From Yponomeuta sedellus (lineage: Eukaryota; Arthropoda; Insecta; Lepidoptera; Yponomeutidae), in the NCBI GenBank assembly GCA_934045075.1, contig OW203732.1, forward strand, positions 3,637,501 through 3,701,500: DNA of 64,000 nt. Direction: 5' to 3'. The position numbers and the translations under genes are program-made. Under the pieces are notes generated by a model that did not search any database, was not told the DNA's origin, and saw only the letters and a list, made by a program, of their open reading frames with translations. Shown here in pieces: positions 40,907-51,695 of the stretch; the stretch's first letter is position 1, and every line of letters starts with the position of its first letter.

Positions 40907-40928
40907 TAAAAATTGAAGTAATGGTAAG

Positions 40929-41067
40929 TGTAGTGTATTGACTATTGCTATCCTTGTCTCGTGCGCTCGCGTCACAGACACCGGGGATTTGACAGACGGT
41001 GAATGGTGATGGTGCGTTGTTGAGCCAAGTAAATTGTATTTACACAGCTAAAATAGAGGACATTACA
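40929..41067 (+). repeat. Gypsy 5' LTR
   Basis: 139 bp, TG...CA ends, same as the 3' copy by eye. Unusually short for the family. Contains TGAATGGTGATGGTGCG. Confidence 0.92.
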
Positions 41068-41989
41068 TGTGGCGACGGGATAAACAGTAAGTACACATAT
41101 TTTAAATAAAGAATAGGTGAAATGAACACGCAGTAAACAATATGGTACGGAAAAATTACAACTCCGGTTTAATGACTCTTCATGACGCCATGTTGTTTAC
41201 TTAAGAAAATTTGTATAGTTTACTGTGGTTACGTATTCTATTCTGTTCATTGCCGGCTACTTTACTCAACCACACCGTTCCGGAAAAACAAAAACATAGT
41301 CGTAGATATAGAAATAATGTAAGACACGACAATTAAATGTACCGTGATTTCATTATCTAACGAAATTGTATATTTTTGTTGGTACTGTTAATCTTACTCA
41401 GTAAAACTTAGTGTGTCTTGAGCAATGAAACCACATTATTGCAAGTAACTAAGAATTACGAAATACCAGGATTCAGTGAAGATAAATGACAATATTTTCA
41501 CATCAAAATAGTCCCTAAGAGTGACAGCAACATTATTCTTATTGGCCAGTCAATATACCCAAGCAGTGAATAGTCTAAATCATTGAATTGATGTTTAGGG
41601 TAAATAGCGGACAGTGTTTTTGATCATTAAATTTATGTACTCTTATGCGTAAAACAGCAGACAACGATCTGGATAAATCAAGTATTGTGAATAAGTTTTC
41701 AAACCAGCAGACAATTGCCTAGATCATTAAATTGATGTTTATGAAAGAAAAGAGACAGTTGTCTGGATCATTAAATTGATGTTTATGAAAGAAAACAGAC
41801 AGTGGTCTGGATCATTAAATTGATGTTTATGCAAAAAGCAGACAACAGTCTGGATCATTGAATTGATGCTTAAATAGAACAATATAGCAGGCTGCGGTCT
41901 GGGTCATCGGATGACCACGGAAAAGGTAAAGCAGACAAGGTCTGATCATTAAATTGATTTGTTTCAGGACGCCCACCTAAAGTTGCATA
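41068..41989 (+). repeat. Gypsy leader with tandem repeats
   Basis: No open frame. About 41575-41965 holds roughly seven diverged copies of a ~55-bp unit with GATCATTAAATTGATGTTTA and CAGACAGTGGTCTG. A donor-like ACA|GTAAGT at about 41086 and an acceptor-like TTTGTTTCAG ending about 41968, just before the gag ATG, could allow leader splicing. Confidence 0.75.
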
Positions 41990-42565
41990 ATGGCAATGTC
42001 ATTGACTTTGGAGCGATTTGATTGTGAGGGTGATCCCACATCAGTAGGAGCAAGATGGGAACGCTGGAAAAGGGCGCTTCTTATCTATTTAGATGCTTCC
42101 AACATAGATAAAACAGAAAAACAAAGAGCATGCCTTCTACATTTCGGTGGACTTGAACTTCAAGAAGTTTTTTACAACATACCTGGTGCCAACATAGAAC
42201 CAACGGAAGGTGTTGATGTTTTTATGGTTGCGCTTGAGAAACTTGATGCCTACTTTACACCAAAGCAAAGTAAAGTATATGAACGTCACATCTTTAGGCT
42301 CCTCAAACAAGAGCCAAATGAAAAGTTCGAGAAATTCATCTTAAGACTGAGACAACAAGCTGATAAATGTCAATTCCGAGACAAAAATGATAACATGATC
42401 GATCAGATTGCGGAGAAAGCTTCTTCAAATGAACTTCAAAAGAAAATTCTACAAATTGGTGATGAAATTACCTTGGAACGAATCATAGTTGAAGCAAATA
42501 CTCTAGAGGCTGTAAATAAACAAATGGAGGACTTGGTGGTTCCAGTACTGTTTTACAAAGTGTGA
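41990..42565 (+). CDS. Gypsy Gag (capsid part)
   Basis: 191 codons from MAMSLTLERF. WERWKRALLIYL and FRLLKQEPNEKFEKFILRLR are typical of retrotransposon capsid (UBN2/RVT-gag type) domains. The frame closes at TGA just before the zinc-knuckle region, which lies in the -1 frame; whether this is programmed frameshifting or a mutation is unresolved. Confidence 0.85.
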   Translation: MAMSLTLERFDCEGDPTSVGARWERWKRALLIYLDASNIDKTEKQRACLLHFGGLELQEVFYNIPGANIEPTEGVDVFMVALEKLDAYFTPKQSKVYERHIFRLLKQEPNEKFEKFILRLRQQADKCQFRDKNDNMIDQIAEKASSNELQKKILQIGDEITLERIIVEANTLEAVNKQMEDLVVPVLFYKV

Positions 42566-43325
42566 ACAAAGTCGAATACAAACCAAAACCAAGATTTGGA
42601 GAAAAGAGATTTGACAAATCAACATGCGGCAGATGTGGCAATCCTCGACATATGACAAACGATCCGAAGTGCCCAGCTAGGGATAAAGATTGTCTGAAAT
42701 GTGGTCTTAGAGGTCACTTCAGACAATATTGCAGAACTAGACAACTAAAGAAAAGAAAAATGGAAGGACATGAGATTTCACAAAATAACAAGCGGAACAA
42801 GATAAAAGAAGACGAAAGTGAAATAAACCAAATTGTGGAGGAAAACAATAAGGACAGAGCTGAAGGGACACACTACGTATTTCATATTGATGACGATGTG
42901 GAACTGGATTGTTCTATTGGCGGAGTAATAACAAAAATGCTGGTGGATTCTGGATGCAAACAAAATCTAATTACTGCAAAGACATGGGAAATATTGAAAA
43001 GGAATAAAGTTTCAGTTTATAACCAGATCCTAAACCCAGATGTCAGGTTTGTGGCATATGGGAGTACCACACCTCTAACTGTAAAAGGTTCATTCGAAGC
43101 ACGCATACAGGTGGGAGATAAGACGGGTACAGCAACATTCTATGTTGTAACTGACGGCATAAAGAATTTGCTCGGTAAAGTAACAGCAATGGCATTGGGT
43201 GTTCTAAAAATCGGAATTAACCTGGACGTAAACCGCATAGAATCCGGAAAATTTCCTAAGTTCAAAGATGTGCTCATTGAATTACCTATTGACAAATCTG
43301 TTCCGGCGATTGCACAACCATACAG
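42562..43325 (+). pseudogene. Gypsy nucleocapsid knuckles and protease
   Basis: Open for about 255 codons in the -1 frame relative to capsid. It has two zinc knuckles (CGRCGNPRHMTNDPKC and CLKCGLRGHFRQYC), a basic linker, and the aspartic protease motif MLVDSGCKQNLIT. No ATG of its own at the start, so it depends on frameshift or an intact parent. It stops on a TAA just inside the intron-like insert. Confidence 0.8.
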
Positions 43326-43569
43326 GTATTAATTTAGTTATACTTGAGAGGACAAAAACAATTAAATATAAGAAAAATCTATGGCAGTAAATAATCATTA
43401 TAAAGCACTCTATTAATTCCATTTTTGTTAACAAATAAATAAAACTTAGTAAATAAATAACAAATTAAAATGTCAAAGTTAATCATTATTAAATTTATTT
43501 CATTAAAATATTAATTTGTGAACCATCATTTGGATTACAAATTATGTTTTATTATGTTTTGTTTTATAG
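43326..43569 (+). other. 244-bp GT-AG intron-like insert in pol
   Basis: AT-rich, non-coding, starts GTATTAAT and ends TTTTATAG. Removing it would put the protease and reverse-transcriptase frames in register across the interrupted codon (phase 2), and the flanking residues are those expected for a continuous gypsy polyprotein. Stops are present in all frames within it. Confidence 0.75.
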
Positions 43570-45010
43570 GCGGATACCTATACCCCTTGAAGAAAAAGTT
43601 GAGGGTAAGATACATGACTTAATGAAGAGAGACATTATAGAGGAGGTCCAAGGTTCATCAAAATGGGTGTCACCCATGGTACCCATTTTAAAAGATAATG
43701 GAGAAGTGCGTCTTTGTGTGGACATGAGACGAGCTAACCAAGCAATTATACGCGAAAACCACCCGCTGCCTACGATGGACAAATTGCTACCAAAGGTGCG
43801 TGAAGCTAAGTACTTTTCCAAACTAGACATCAAAGACGCATTTCACCAAATCGAAATCCACCCAGATTCAAGATATATTACTACGTTCATCACGAGCAAA
43901 GGCCTATACAGATATAAACGTTTGATGTTTGGTATATCGTGCGCCCCCGAAATCTTTCAGAAAACGTTAGAGCGTATGTTGTTAGGGTGTGATGGAGTTA
44001 TTAATTTCATCGACGATATCTTAACTTTTGGCAAGGATTTTGAAGAACATCAGATTAGATTAAAGAAAGTGATGATGGTCTTAGAGACTAACAATGTCGA
44101 ATTGAGGACAGATAAATGCGTGCTCGGAGTTACTAAAGTAAACTTTTTAGGCCATCACCTATCAGAGGAGGGAATTCGGCCATTGTCGAAGTATGTATGC
44201 ACAATACAAGAGTTCAGAGCACCGATAACAATCGGTGAGTTAAGAAGCTTTCTGGGACTAGTCAACTATGTAAGTAAGTGGATTCCCCATTATGCGACTC
44301 TGACAGAACCACTCAAACAGCTGCTACGAAACAAACATGTAGATGGACATAACATCCAAGACACCTGGGGACCAAATCAACAGCAAGCATTCGAATCCCT
44401 AAAATCGGCAATGACTAATATTCCCACACTCGGATATTATAACGTCAAGGATCAGACAAGGGTCATCGCTGATGCTAGCCCGGTAGGACTCGGTGCTGTC
44501 TTATTACAGATAGATGAGGAAGGGCCACGAGTTATTGCTTATGGCCATAAGACGTTGACGGCCTGTGAACGTAGGTACTGTCAGACCGAGAAAGAAGCCC
44601 TAGCATTAGTTTGGGCAGTGGAACACTTTCATATGTATTTATATGGCAAGAGCTTTGAGCTAGTTACTGATCACAAGCCATTGGAAGTTATCTTTGGTCC
44701 CAAATCCAAACCATGCGCCAGAATAGAAAGGTGGATTTTGCGGTTACAGGCTTACAATTACAAAGTGATTTATAAGCCAGGTAAAAGCAATATTGCCGAT
44801 CCTCTGTCTAGATTGTGTAAACAACACTCAGAGGTACCAAACATGCCAGATAATTATATCCATAATGTAGTAGAAAATACTAGACCCATAGCAGTATCAA
44901 TGAAAGAAATAATTGATTGTTCTGCAAGCGACCGAGAAATTCTACAGGTAAAGGAGGGAGTTTATAATAACAACTGGGTAGATGAAGTGAAATTGTACAA
45001 GATCTTCTAA
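43570..45010 (+). pseudogene. Gypsy reverse transcriptase and RNase H
   Basis: KLDIKDAFHQIEI, the catalytic FIDDIL, a connection, then RNase H (IADASPVGLGAVLL, TDHKPLE, KSNIADPLSR). The catalytic aspartates are visible. The frame is closed by a TAA at 45008-45010, after which the same frame continues as integrase. Confidence 0.85.
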
Positions 45011-46105
45011 AATGAGTTATGCTTTTACGAAGGCATACTACTACGAGGCACTAAGATTGTAATTCCTGAAAAACTAAGAGAACGAGTCTTAAAGGCGGCA
45101 CACGAAGGACATCCAGGAATAGTCGCAATGAAGGCAAGATTAAGGACAAAAGTGTGGTGGCCGAAATGCGATAAGGATTCCGAGAGTGTCGTAAAAGCAT
45201 GTAGAGGCTGCACCTTGGTTGCAACGCCAAATCCACCGAATCCACTAAAACGCAGAGAGTTGCCAGATGAGCCTTGGATTGATATCGCAATCGATTTGAT
45301 GGGACCACTTCCGAGCGGCGACTACTTGTTCGTAGTGGTAGATTATTTTAGTAGGTACAAAGAAATTAAAATATGCCGTCGGATTACCAGCACAGAAATT
45401 GTAAATCTCTTGAAAGACATCTTTAGTCGGATCGGAAACCCAGTATCGATAACTTCTGATAATGGCAAACAATTTTCAAGCGAAGAATTTAAATGTTTTT
45501 GCGAAGAACGAAACATAACTCAATTTAAAACGATACCATACTGGCCTCAACAAAATGGGGAGGTAGAACGCCAAAACTGAGATATCTTGAAAAGGCTAAA
45601 GATTAGTCAGGTAGAAAATAAAGACTGGAAGAAGTGTCTACAAGAATATTTAACAATGTATAATAGCACGCCGCATTCGGTGACCGGCATGACGCCATCA
45701 GAACTGTTTTTCAGACGAAGATTCAGGGATAAAGTTCCTATGGTTAGTAATGCAGGTTCGAAATCTGAAAATACGGAGGTTAGAGACAGAGATCAAGAGC
45801 ACAAAGAAAAGGGGAGAATATATGCGGATCGGAAAAGAAGAGCAATAGAGTGTGATTTGGAACCGGGCGATAAAGTCTATGTGAAAAGCATGCACAAAGA
45901 AAATAAACTGACTCCAAATTATGACGTAACAACGCATACAGTGCAGAAAAGTGTGGGTGGAGACATTGAAGTTCGAAATGATGAAACAGGTCAAGTTTAC
46001 AGAAGAAATGTGGTACACTTAAAGAAGATTGAAGGAGAATGGAAGGTGTGTAATAGTGAGGTAGAAAAAGAAGCTGATCCAATAGATGACAATGATTGTA
46101 ATTAA
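45011..46105 (+). pseudogene. Gypsy integrase, broken by an in-frame stop
   Basis: In the same frame as the reverse transcriptase: zinc-binding HEGHPGIVAMKARLR and ACRGC, catalytic core with DLMGPLP, TSDNGKQF and YWPQQNGEVE, then a C-terminal region to TAA at 46105. A TGA at 45578-45580 splits it just after the core glutamate. No envelope gene follows. Confidence 0.85.
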
Positions 46106-46297
46106 TGATTGTAACAATTAATAAGATCTCTTTCGTTTCTTAATAACTTAATAATAATTTGTACAAAATAAAGTTGATTTCTACAAAAGTAATAATAATC
46201 TCAGAGTTTTAGTAATAAATTAATCTTGTAAAGTTTTGTGATTTTGTTACAGTAAATCATACTCAGACATTAAATTTAAATTAAAACAAGAAAGGGA

Positions 46298-46436
46298 TGT
46301 AGTGTATTGACTATTGCTATCCTTGTCTCGTGCGCTCGCGTCACAGACACCGGGGATTTGACAGACGGTGAATGGTGATGGTGCGTTGTTGAGCCAAGTA
46401 AATTGTATTTACACAGCTAAAATAGAGGACATTACA
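46298..46436 (+). repeat. Gypsy 3' LTR
   Basis: 139 bp, no difference from the 5' LTR found by eye; preceded by a purine tract and followed by the GTAAG target duplication. Confidence 0.92.
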
Positions 46437-46441
46437 GTAAG

Positions 46442-48448
46442 AAAGTTAAACATTTGTTACATAATATTTATCGCTACCTTTTCATATACACTTATGGCAT
46501 GTTTTTACAAAATAGGATGCTCCCAGGAGTTTATTTTGATTTCAAGCATAACGAGAATAACTATGAAAGTTTACAAAATATTTTTTTCACCATACTTCCT
46601 TAGTAGTCTTCTACATCCAGACAGTGTACCAGGCACCACAGTGTCCGAGTGGTGCCTTTATCCATTTAATAATTTATCTTTATTTCAGTATTTCTAAATC
46701 ATATTAAATAAACAGTGTGATGTGAGAATTGATAATATAAAAAAACAGGCCCTAAATTCCCACATCACGATGTTGCTTATATTAAGACTTCTACGAGTAA
46801 AAAATTGGTTTTCTAAACCCCATCAGCTGTTTTATGTTTGTCCTGAATTTAAATCGTACCCAACAATAATACAAACTACCATAAACTTTCCCACAAAAAA
46901 ACCATCTCTCCAACAGTGTAAATCATAGATAGATGGATTAAGAAAGGTTGAAAGGTAAAAATAAAATGTTAAATGAATGAACATCAAAGCTGTTAGTTTC
47001 ACAATTAATAAATTGTGTGGTGATCACCTTATTGCAAAAAATATCTGACACATAGATGCAAATTGTACCTTACTTCAAAGTATGTAATTACTTATCAGGA
47101 TCAGTCAATAATGGAATATTTTATTATTTAAGTAGCTCTCTTTTGTAGGTATGCCTTTATTAAGTTTCTTTTTGTTTTCAGGTCAGTACTGAACATGGGA
47201 TCTGAGCAAAAATGTGTTATCTGCCAATGCCACGGTCATATTCTTCTTTCTTGATCAAATTTACTGAAGACTGACGTAGTATAGTCATCCGTTCGAAAAT
47301 TCCTTCGTTGATGACCAGCCCTATCTATTGTCTAAAATCTGTCAACGAAACTTATTTAAATATCAGCATTCCTCACATGACACATTAAATTACTGCGTGC
47401 ATCGAATTACTGAATTATTACTTGCAATATAATATTGTGATTATTAAATAAGGTTTGCTGGCAACTTTTAGCGACAGATTGCGGCCGAAGATGGATTTAC
47501 CTAATCAATATTAGCAATAGTATTTTCCTTTTCGAATTTTATTGCAAGATAAACATGAGTATTAAGTTTTGATAACTTTTTCAATTAACTTATATATAAT
47601 ACAAGGTCCTAGCTCGATCTGTATGTTAACTAAATGTGAGGAAGAAACGTAACGTCAATCTCATACGTCGTCACGGATTTTTTTCTGAAGCATAGGCCTT
47701 CAGCAAGAAATTCGAGACAGAGTATTATGTTAAAGTTGACGAATATAATTATAAATAAGCAATTTTGTGTGAAAAAGTGTCGCTTTTTAAATTATTGTTA
47801 CTTTTTTTGATAAAACATGATTGAAAACTTGTATACAATACAATTTATTTTAATTTATTACATTGTTTAAGATAAGAACATTATTTATTGTACACCAGAA
47901 AAAAAACAAACAAAATATAATTACAAAGATACATTACAATTAATTCAAGAGTCTTCATTTTTCAACTTTTTTATCGACATCGATGGAGAGTTAGGCCCAT
48001 CCCTAGTCGGTAGCGTTTGACAGTAGGGCATGTACGCACCTTGAAATCGGTGCATTGATAAACGTAGTGCCATCTCTTTTTTTCTTATGGAAGGTTGGTT
48101 AGCGAAAGCAGGACAGCATTACTGTCAAAGGTTTCTGCTAAGTTACTGCTACCCCTTGATACCAACCAATCGTAGAGGGAGTAAAACTATAGAGCAAGCC
48201 ACAGCGCACACATACAAGTTTTAAATGAAACAAACTTCGTAGCGATCATGGGTGAGAAAGAGATAGAATAAACAGCAAAAGTGTAACTACTTTTTTTGTT
48301 TGCCCCCAGTGTCAAGTTGACGTTTCTGGAGGCAAACAAACGACAAGATTTTGAAAATGTAATCATATTTAACGCTACGCTAGCCGTTTCGAAGAGCAAC
48401 CATCTATTTGTGAAATGATATATTAAAAGTGACCTAAATAGAGAAAGT
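46442..48448. other. AT-rich stretch, no clear gene
   Basis: No host gene recognised. At 47195-47254 a 19-codon frame after a good acceptor (TTGTTTTCAG) reads EQKCVICQCHGH, cysteine-rich but too short to call. Around 48293-48340 is an imperfect palindrome (TTTGTTTGCC ... GGCAAACAAA). Confidence 0.4.
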
Positions 48449-48519
48449 ATGGTGAATTGTAGTGTACTCGTATGCAGAAATCGTCAAGAAAGAGCTTTGG
48501 GGGAAGTTACCTTTCATAG
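48449..48519 (+). CDS. THAP-domain gene, exon 1
   Basis: ATG followed by VNCSVLVCRNRQERALGEVT and FHR, the start of a THAP zinc finger (MVN.C....C......FHRFP). It ends in donor ATAG|GTAAGT, phase 2, and continues in phase at 49997. A TATA-like string (GATATATTAAAAG) lies about 25 bp upstream. THAP proteins are sequence-specific DNA-binding factors or transposase-derived. Confidence 0.65.
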
Positions 48520-49996
48520 GTAAGTAATGATTGTGTTTCAATTAGTGGTAAGCCCAAAGTTGCCTTATGTTGAGTATTTTAGTTAAGTTTCAACTAGTAG
48601 CTTTACAACTAGGCCGTAAGAAAAGCAATTTAATAGAATTTACTTTCCTAACCTAAAAAACCGAATAGTAAAAAAATGTTGCCATTCGTTTATGTCCAAA
48701 ATCCCGATCATTACGTGACCGTGTTGGCACGTTTTGAATAAGCGATCGTACGATAGGTAAATAAAAAGTAATATTCCCTAAGAAGGCTGCTAAAAAAAAG
48801 TACGTTTTCAAAACCTTTGTTATATTACTTTAAAGTAAACAATCGATTAAACATAAAAACACAATATTTAGGTTTTTATTTATCCCCGTAAAGGGTTTTA
48901 CTGTTATGTTAATATTATTTAACATTTCTCTTGTTTGAGAAAAATCCACACAACACCCATAGCGTTTAATGTGTTGTTTTCCCAAGAGTGTGCCGTTTAG
49001 AGTTTCATTGCTCAGCCTATTTGGGATCTTTGTTTTAATAAGATTGACTGAACTGAAGCAGCGTTCATAATCTGTGTTACAAATACGAGTAATTAGTTAG
49101 ATTTACCTTAAGGGTTGGTACTTAGTAAGTAAAAGAATAAATAGTGACGTGCTATGTTGGTATTAGTACTTTGGTTGAATGAAATCTAAAAAAAATCGTA
49201 TGTTTACGTACGATTTCTGCCCCTGGATCGTAAATGCATAATAAATGTATAACATCGTATGAATACGATTTAAACCGTATAATCTGGCAACGCTGCGTGA
49301 TCATTACCTAACTCGAAGTCCCAGACTTCGACGGCTTGTCCTTGTACAGATATTAAGTTACAAACGTAATCAAAATATTTTATGAATCTTTAATACTTCG
49401 TTATTAAAAATCAATGTACCTAAAACTATAAACCGGGCTTGGCCCCTGTAGTGGAGTATGGCCTTACCTTCCTGCGATGCAGGAAGAGACCCGTGCCCCA
49501 GGGATAAGACATACAAGGGTTGATATCGAAATCTATAATCAAAACAATAGACACAGAAACATTACGGCTACAGCACTGAATTATCAAATATAATATCCTG
49601 ATGCTTTGTTAGATGGCTGCATCGCCTTCCTATGTGACTTGTTGCCCATATAATTTTTCAGCATTCATTCCACTCAGCAAAAAATGTGTCAGCTCGAATT
49701 TATCGTAAGAACCCTTTCGGTCAAGTCTTTTTGTGCATTCTGCCGCAAGCAATGTGCCCTTGAATTCAGTATAGAATTCAAATTTGAATTTGTATCAATG
49801 AATCTCGTACAATACCGTCGAGTCGAGATTGTTTATTAGGTAAAACGTAATTACCTTATTTACCTAATAAATAATCGACCCGTTTAATATACAACTATGT
49901 ATGAGTATCGCGAATAATAAGGAATAATAAAGTTACTTCTTATTATATTTTAATGTATTACAATATTTATTAATATTAGCAATGTTTCTATTCCAG
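48520..49996. other. Intron of the THAP fragment
   Basis: AT-rich, with a family B fragment at about 49434-49528 (minus; GGGCTTGGCCCCTG, CTTCCTGCGATGCAGGAAG). No other feature is recognised. Confidence 0.5.
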
Positions 49997-50135
49997 ATTT
50001 CTTCAAAATAGTCCTGCTCTGGAAAAATGGGTGCTAGCATTTAGAAGAGACAACTGGTCACCTGACATCAAATGCTCGAATAAGCTCTCTACATTTCGAC
50101 AAAATGTACATTTTGGTGGTCTGAGGTACCCTTCG
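49997..50135 (+). pseudogene. THAP-domain gene, exon 2, degraded at its 3' end
   Basis: After TTCTATTCCAG the frame set by exon 1 reads FLQNSPALEKWVLAFRRDNW then SPDIKCSNKL, as in the middle of a THAP domain (..W..A......P.....C). The expected C..HF pair is not in its normal place, and the sequence soon runs into a TE block (50143 on). The right boundary is uncertain. Most likely a broken gene; a missing third exon is possible. Confidence 0.55.
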
Positions 50136-50142
50136 AAAGAAT

Positions 50143-50340
50143 TTTTATATGGTGAATTTTTATATGATAAAAACTTATTAATAAAACAGTTTATGATTGT
50201 ATTCCATTGGTGGTCCTAGATAGCGTCCCTAAGCGCCTTAACTTGTAAAATTTAAACGTGTAAAATAAAACGTGTTTTTAATTATACAAAATGACAATTG
50301 TTTATAAAACGTTTGCTACGTTTTACAAACAATTGTCAGA
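50143..50340. repeat. TE fragment plus small palindrome
   Basis: ATTCCATTGGTGG and AAGCGCCTTAA recur from about 26.2 and 28.1 kb. TGACAATTGTTTATAAAACG at 50289 is mirrored by ACGTTTTACAAACAATTGTC, a 50-bp near-palindrome. Confidence 0.5.
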
Positions 50341-50699
50341 CATGTATGATTAATAAAATTCAAAACTAAATCTGCATTTTTATTCATGGCCTATGAACGA
50401 CTGAAATATTTTACCCCACATTATGGCAATTCACTTTTATTGTGGCAACATTCACGCACACAAACAAATAATATTCACCGACGTAAAATCGGTTACACTG
50501 TGCCTTGATCTATAGTTCTACTCTATCTACGCAACCAATAGAGCAAAAATGCAATGACAAAAATAAGTGCTACCAACATAATAACTTGTCTGTGCAATAG
50601 GGACGTTCACTTACATTACTACATTTATCGATATCGATAAATTATCATCCAAGGGCTTCGCAGTCAGCCTAATAAAATTAATAAAAATCAATGTTTTCA

Positions 50700-51109
50700 A
50701 TAAGACGACAAAGGAAATTAGTATTTTATTATTTATTATCAAATCACAATAATTGTGGTCAAGGTCTATTGAATTTATTTCAGCAGCTATTTGGGTTTTC
50801 TTTAGAGGTGTCCAATCTGAGCGAACTTCATCAATTGGTGGTTTGGATTCAGGTGCTGAAATCGTAAAAAAAAGTTGATTCGTTATTGATTATTAATATG
50901 TTTGTAAACTATGCTACTTACCGGAATAGTTCTGATATGCTGAGATTCCAGGCCACAATAATTGTGGTCAAATCCTGCTGGACCAATAGCAACAGCTGAT
51001 ATTTTGGCTGCTGTACAAGGTGCTGAAAACGATAACACTTTGTAATTTATCTAAGTAAACAAACACTAGTTACAAAAAACTTCAGCAATACATGAAAAGT
51101 CTACGTACC
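50700..51109 (-). other. Three splice-bounded exon-like segments with a repeated DHNYC motif
   Basis: On the minus strand: a segment ending at donor CTCTG|GTACGT (51109); a 101-nt segment 51022-50922 between TTTTCAG and CCG|GTAAGT, reading ISAVAIGPAGFDHNYCGLES; and one starting at 50855 after GATTTCAG, reading PESKPPIDEVRSDW and IDLDHNYCDL. Both inner segments start CACCT and share DHNYC, as if one exon were duplicated. Phases do not chain simply (the second ends in phase 0, the third needs phase 1), so they may be alternatives or remains. Possibly downstream exons of the minus-strand THAP gene at 61-62 kb. Confidence 0.35.
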
Positions 51110-51162
51110 AGAGTTCTTTTGTGAAGCTCGACAACTAATAGGTTTTTGTATAGCTGAATCTG

Positions 51163-51397
51163 ACTGCAAAGTAGGTAGTCGGGGCTGTAAGTGATGCAAT
51201 CTACTTCAGCCAGATGTCGCTGCCTGTACGTAATACAGAGAATAGATGCCGGTGAGTCGCCCATTGGCTCAGTTGGATAGAGCGCTGGCACGGATAGCCA
51301 GAGGTCGCGGGTTCGAATCCCGGCATAGGTGGAATTTTTTGCCTCTAAATAGGTTTTTAAAATTGTCCTTAGCACGGGTTAGTGCATTAAAAATAAA
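51163..51397 (+). repeat. Family A copy hosting the BEL insertion
   Basis: Contains TGCCTGTACGTAATACAGAG, CATTGGCTCAGTTGG, GCGGGTTCGAATCCCGGC and the unit end CTTAGCACGGGTTAGTGC. The BEL LTR begins inside its A-rich end, so the BEL element inserted into this repeat. Confidence 0.7.
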
Positions 51398-51606
51398 TTT
51401 GATCGTCTCGTAGCTATAATAATAATAAAAGCTTGACCAAATGTTCTTTATAAAATTTCATCGTTTTTATTCGTACGAATCAGAAAATTAAGTGACATAC
51501 ATATTCAACAAAAAACGTTGCCAAGCAACTAGAAAAGGTCTATGAAAAAATATAAATCTACTTGCAACAAAAAGACTATATCCTCATGCATAGTAGTCGT
51601 GCACAC
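51398..51606 (-). repeat. BEL 3' LTR (minus orientation)
   Basis: Contains TGATCGTCTCGTAGC and GTAGTCGTGCACAC. On the minus strand a purine tract (GAAAAAAAGGGGAGA) abuts it. Confidence 0.88.
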
Positions 51607-51695
51607 TCTCCCCTTTTTTTCAAAGTAGAATGATCTTTTTGAGCGGCCGGCGCAAAGTACCAGCGGAGGTCCTCACATCCACCACTCTGATGATC

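Larger units (their letters stand above)
40929..46436 (+). mobile_element. Ty3/gypsy LTR retrotransposon
   Basis: 5508 bp flanked by GTAAG (40924-40928 and 46437-46441), a 5-bp target duplication. Two 139-bp LTRs (TGTAGTG...ATTACA), gag, zinc knuckles, protease, reverse transcriptase, RNase H and integrase in Ty3/gypsy order, no envelope gene. A purine-rich tract (AAAACAAGAAAGGGA) precedes the 3' LTR and a TGGCGAC-type primer site follows the 5' LTR. The reading frame is disrupted: a frame change between gag and the knuckles, a 244-bp intron-like insert and two in-frame stops in pol. By eye the LTRs show no differences, so the insertion looks young. Confidence 0.93.

Noticed and set aside
44800..46436. 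Possible envelope gene at the end of the gypsy element
   Set aside because: Integrase runs to 46105 and only about 190 bp remain before the LTR; no membrane or signal segment is encoded.
49250..49300. A third hAT end (CTGGCAACGCTG)
   Set aside because: No matching left end or 8-bp duplication was found nearby, so it may be chance or an orphan end.
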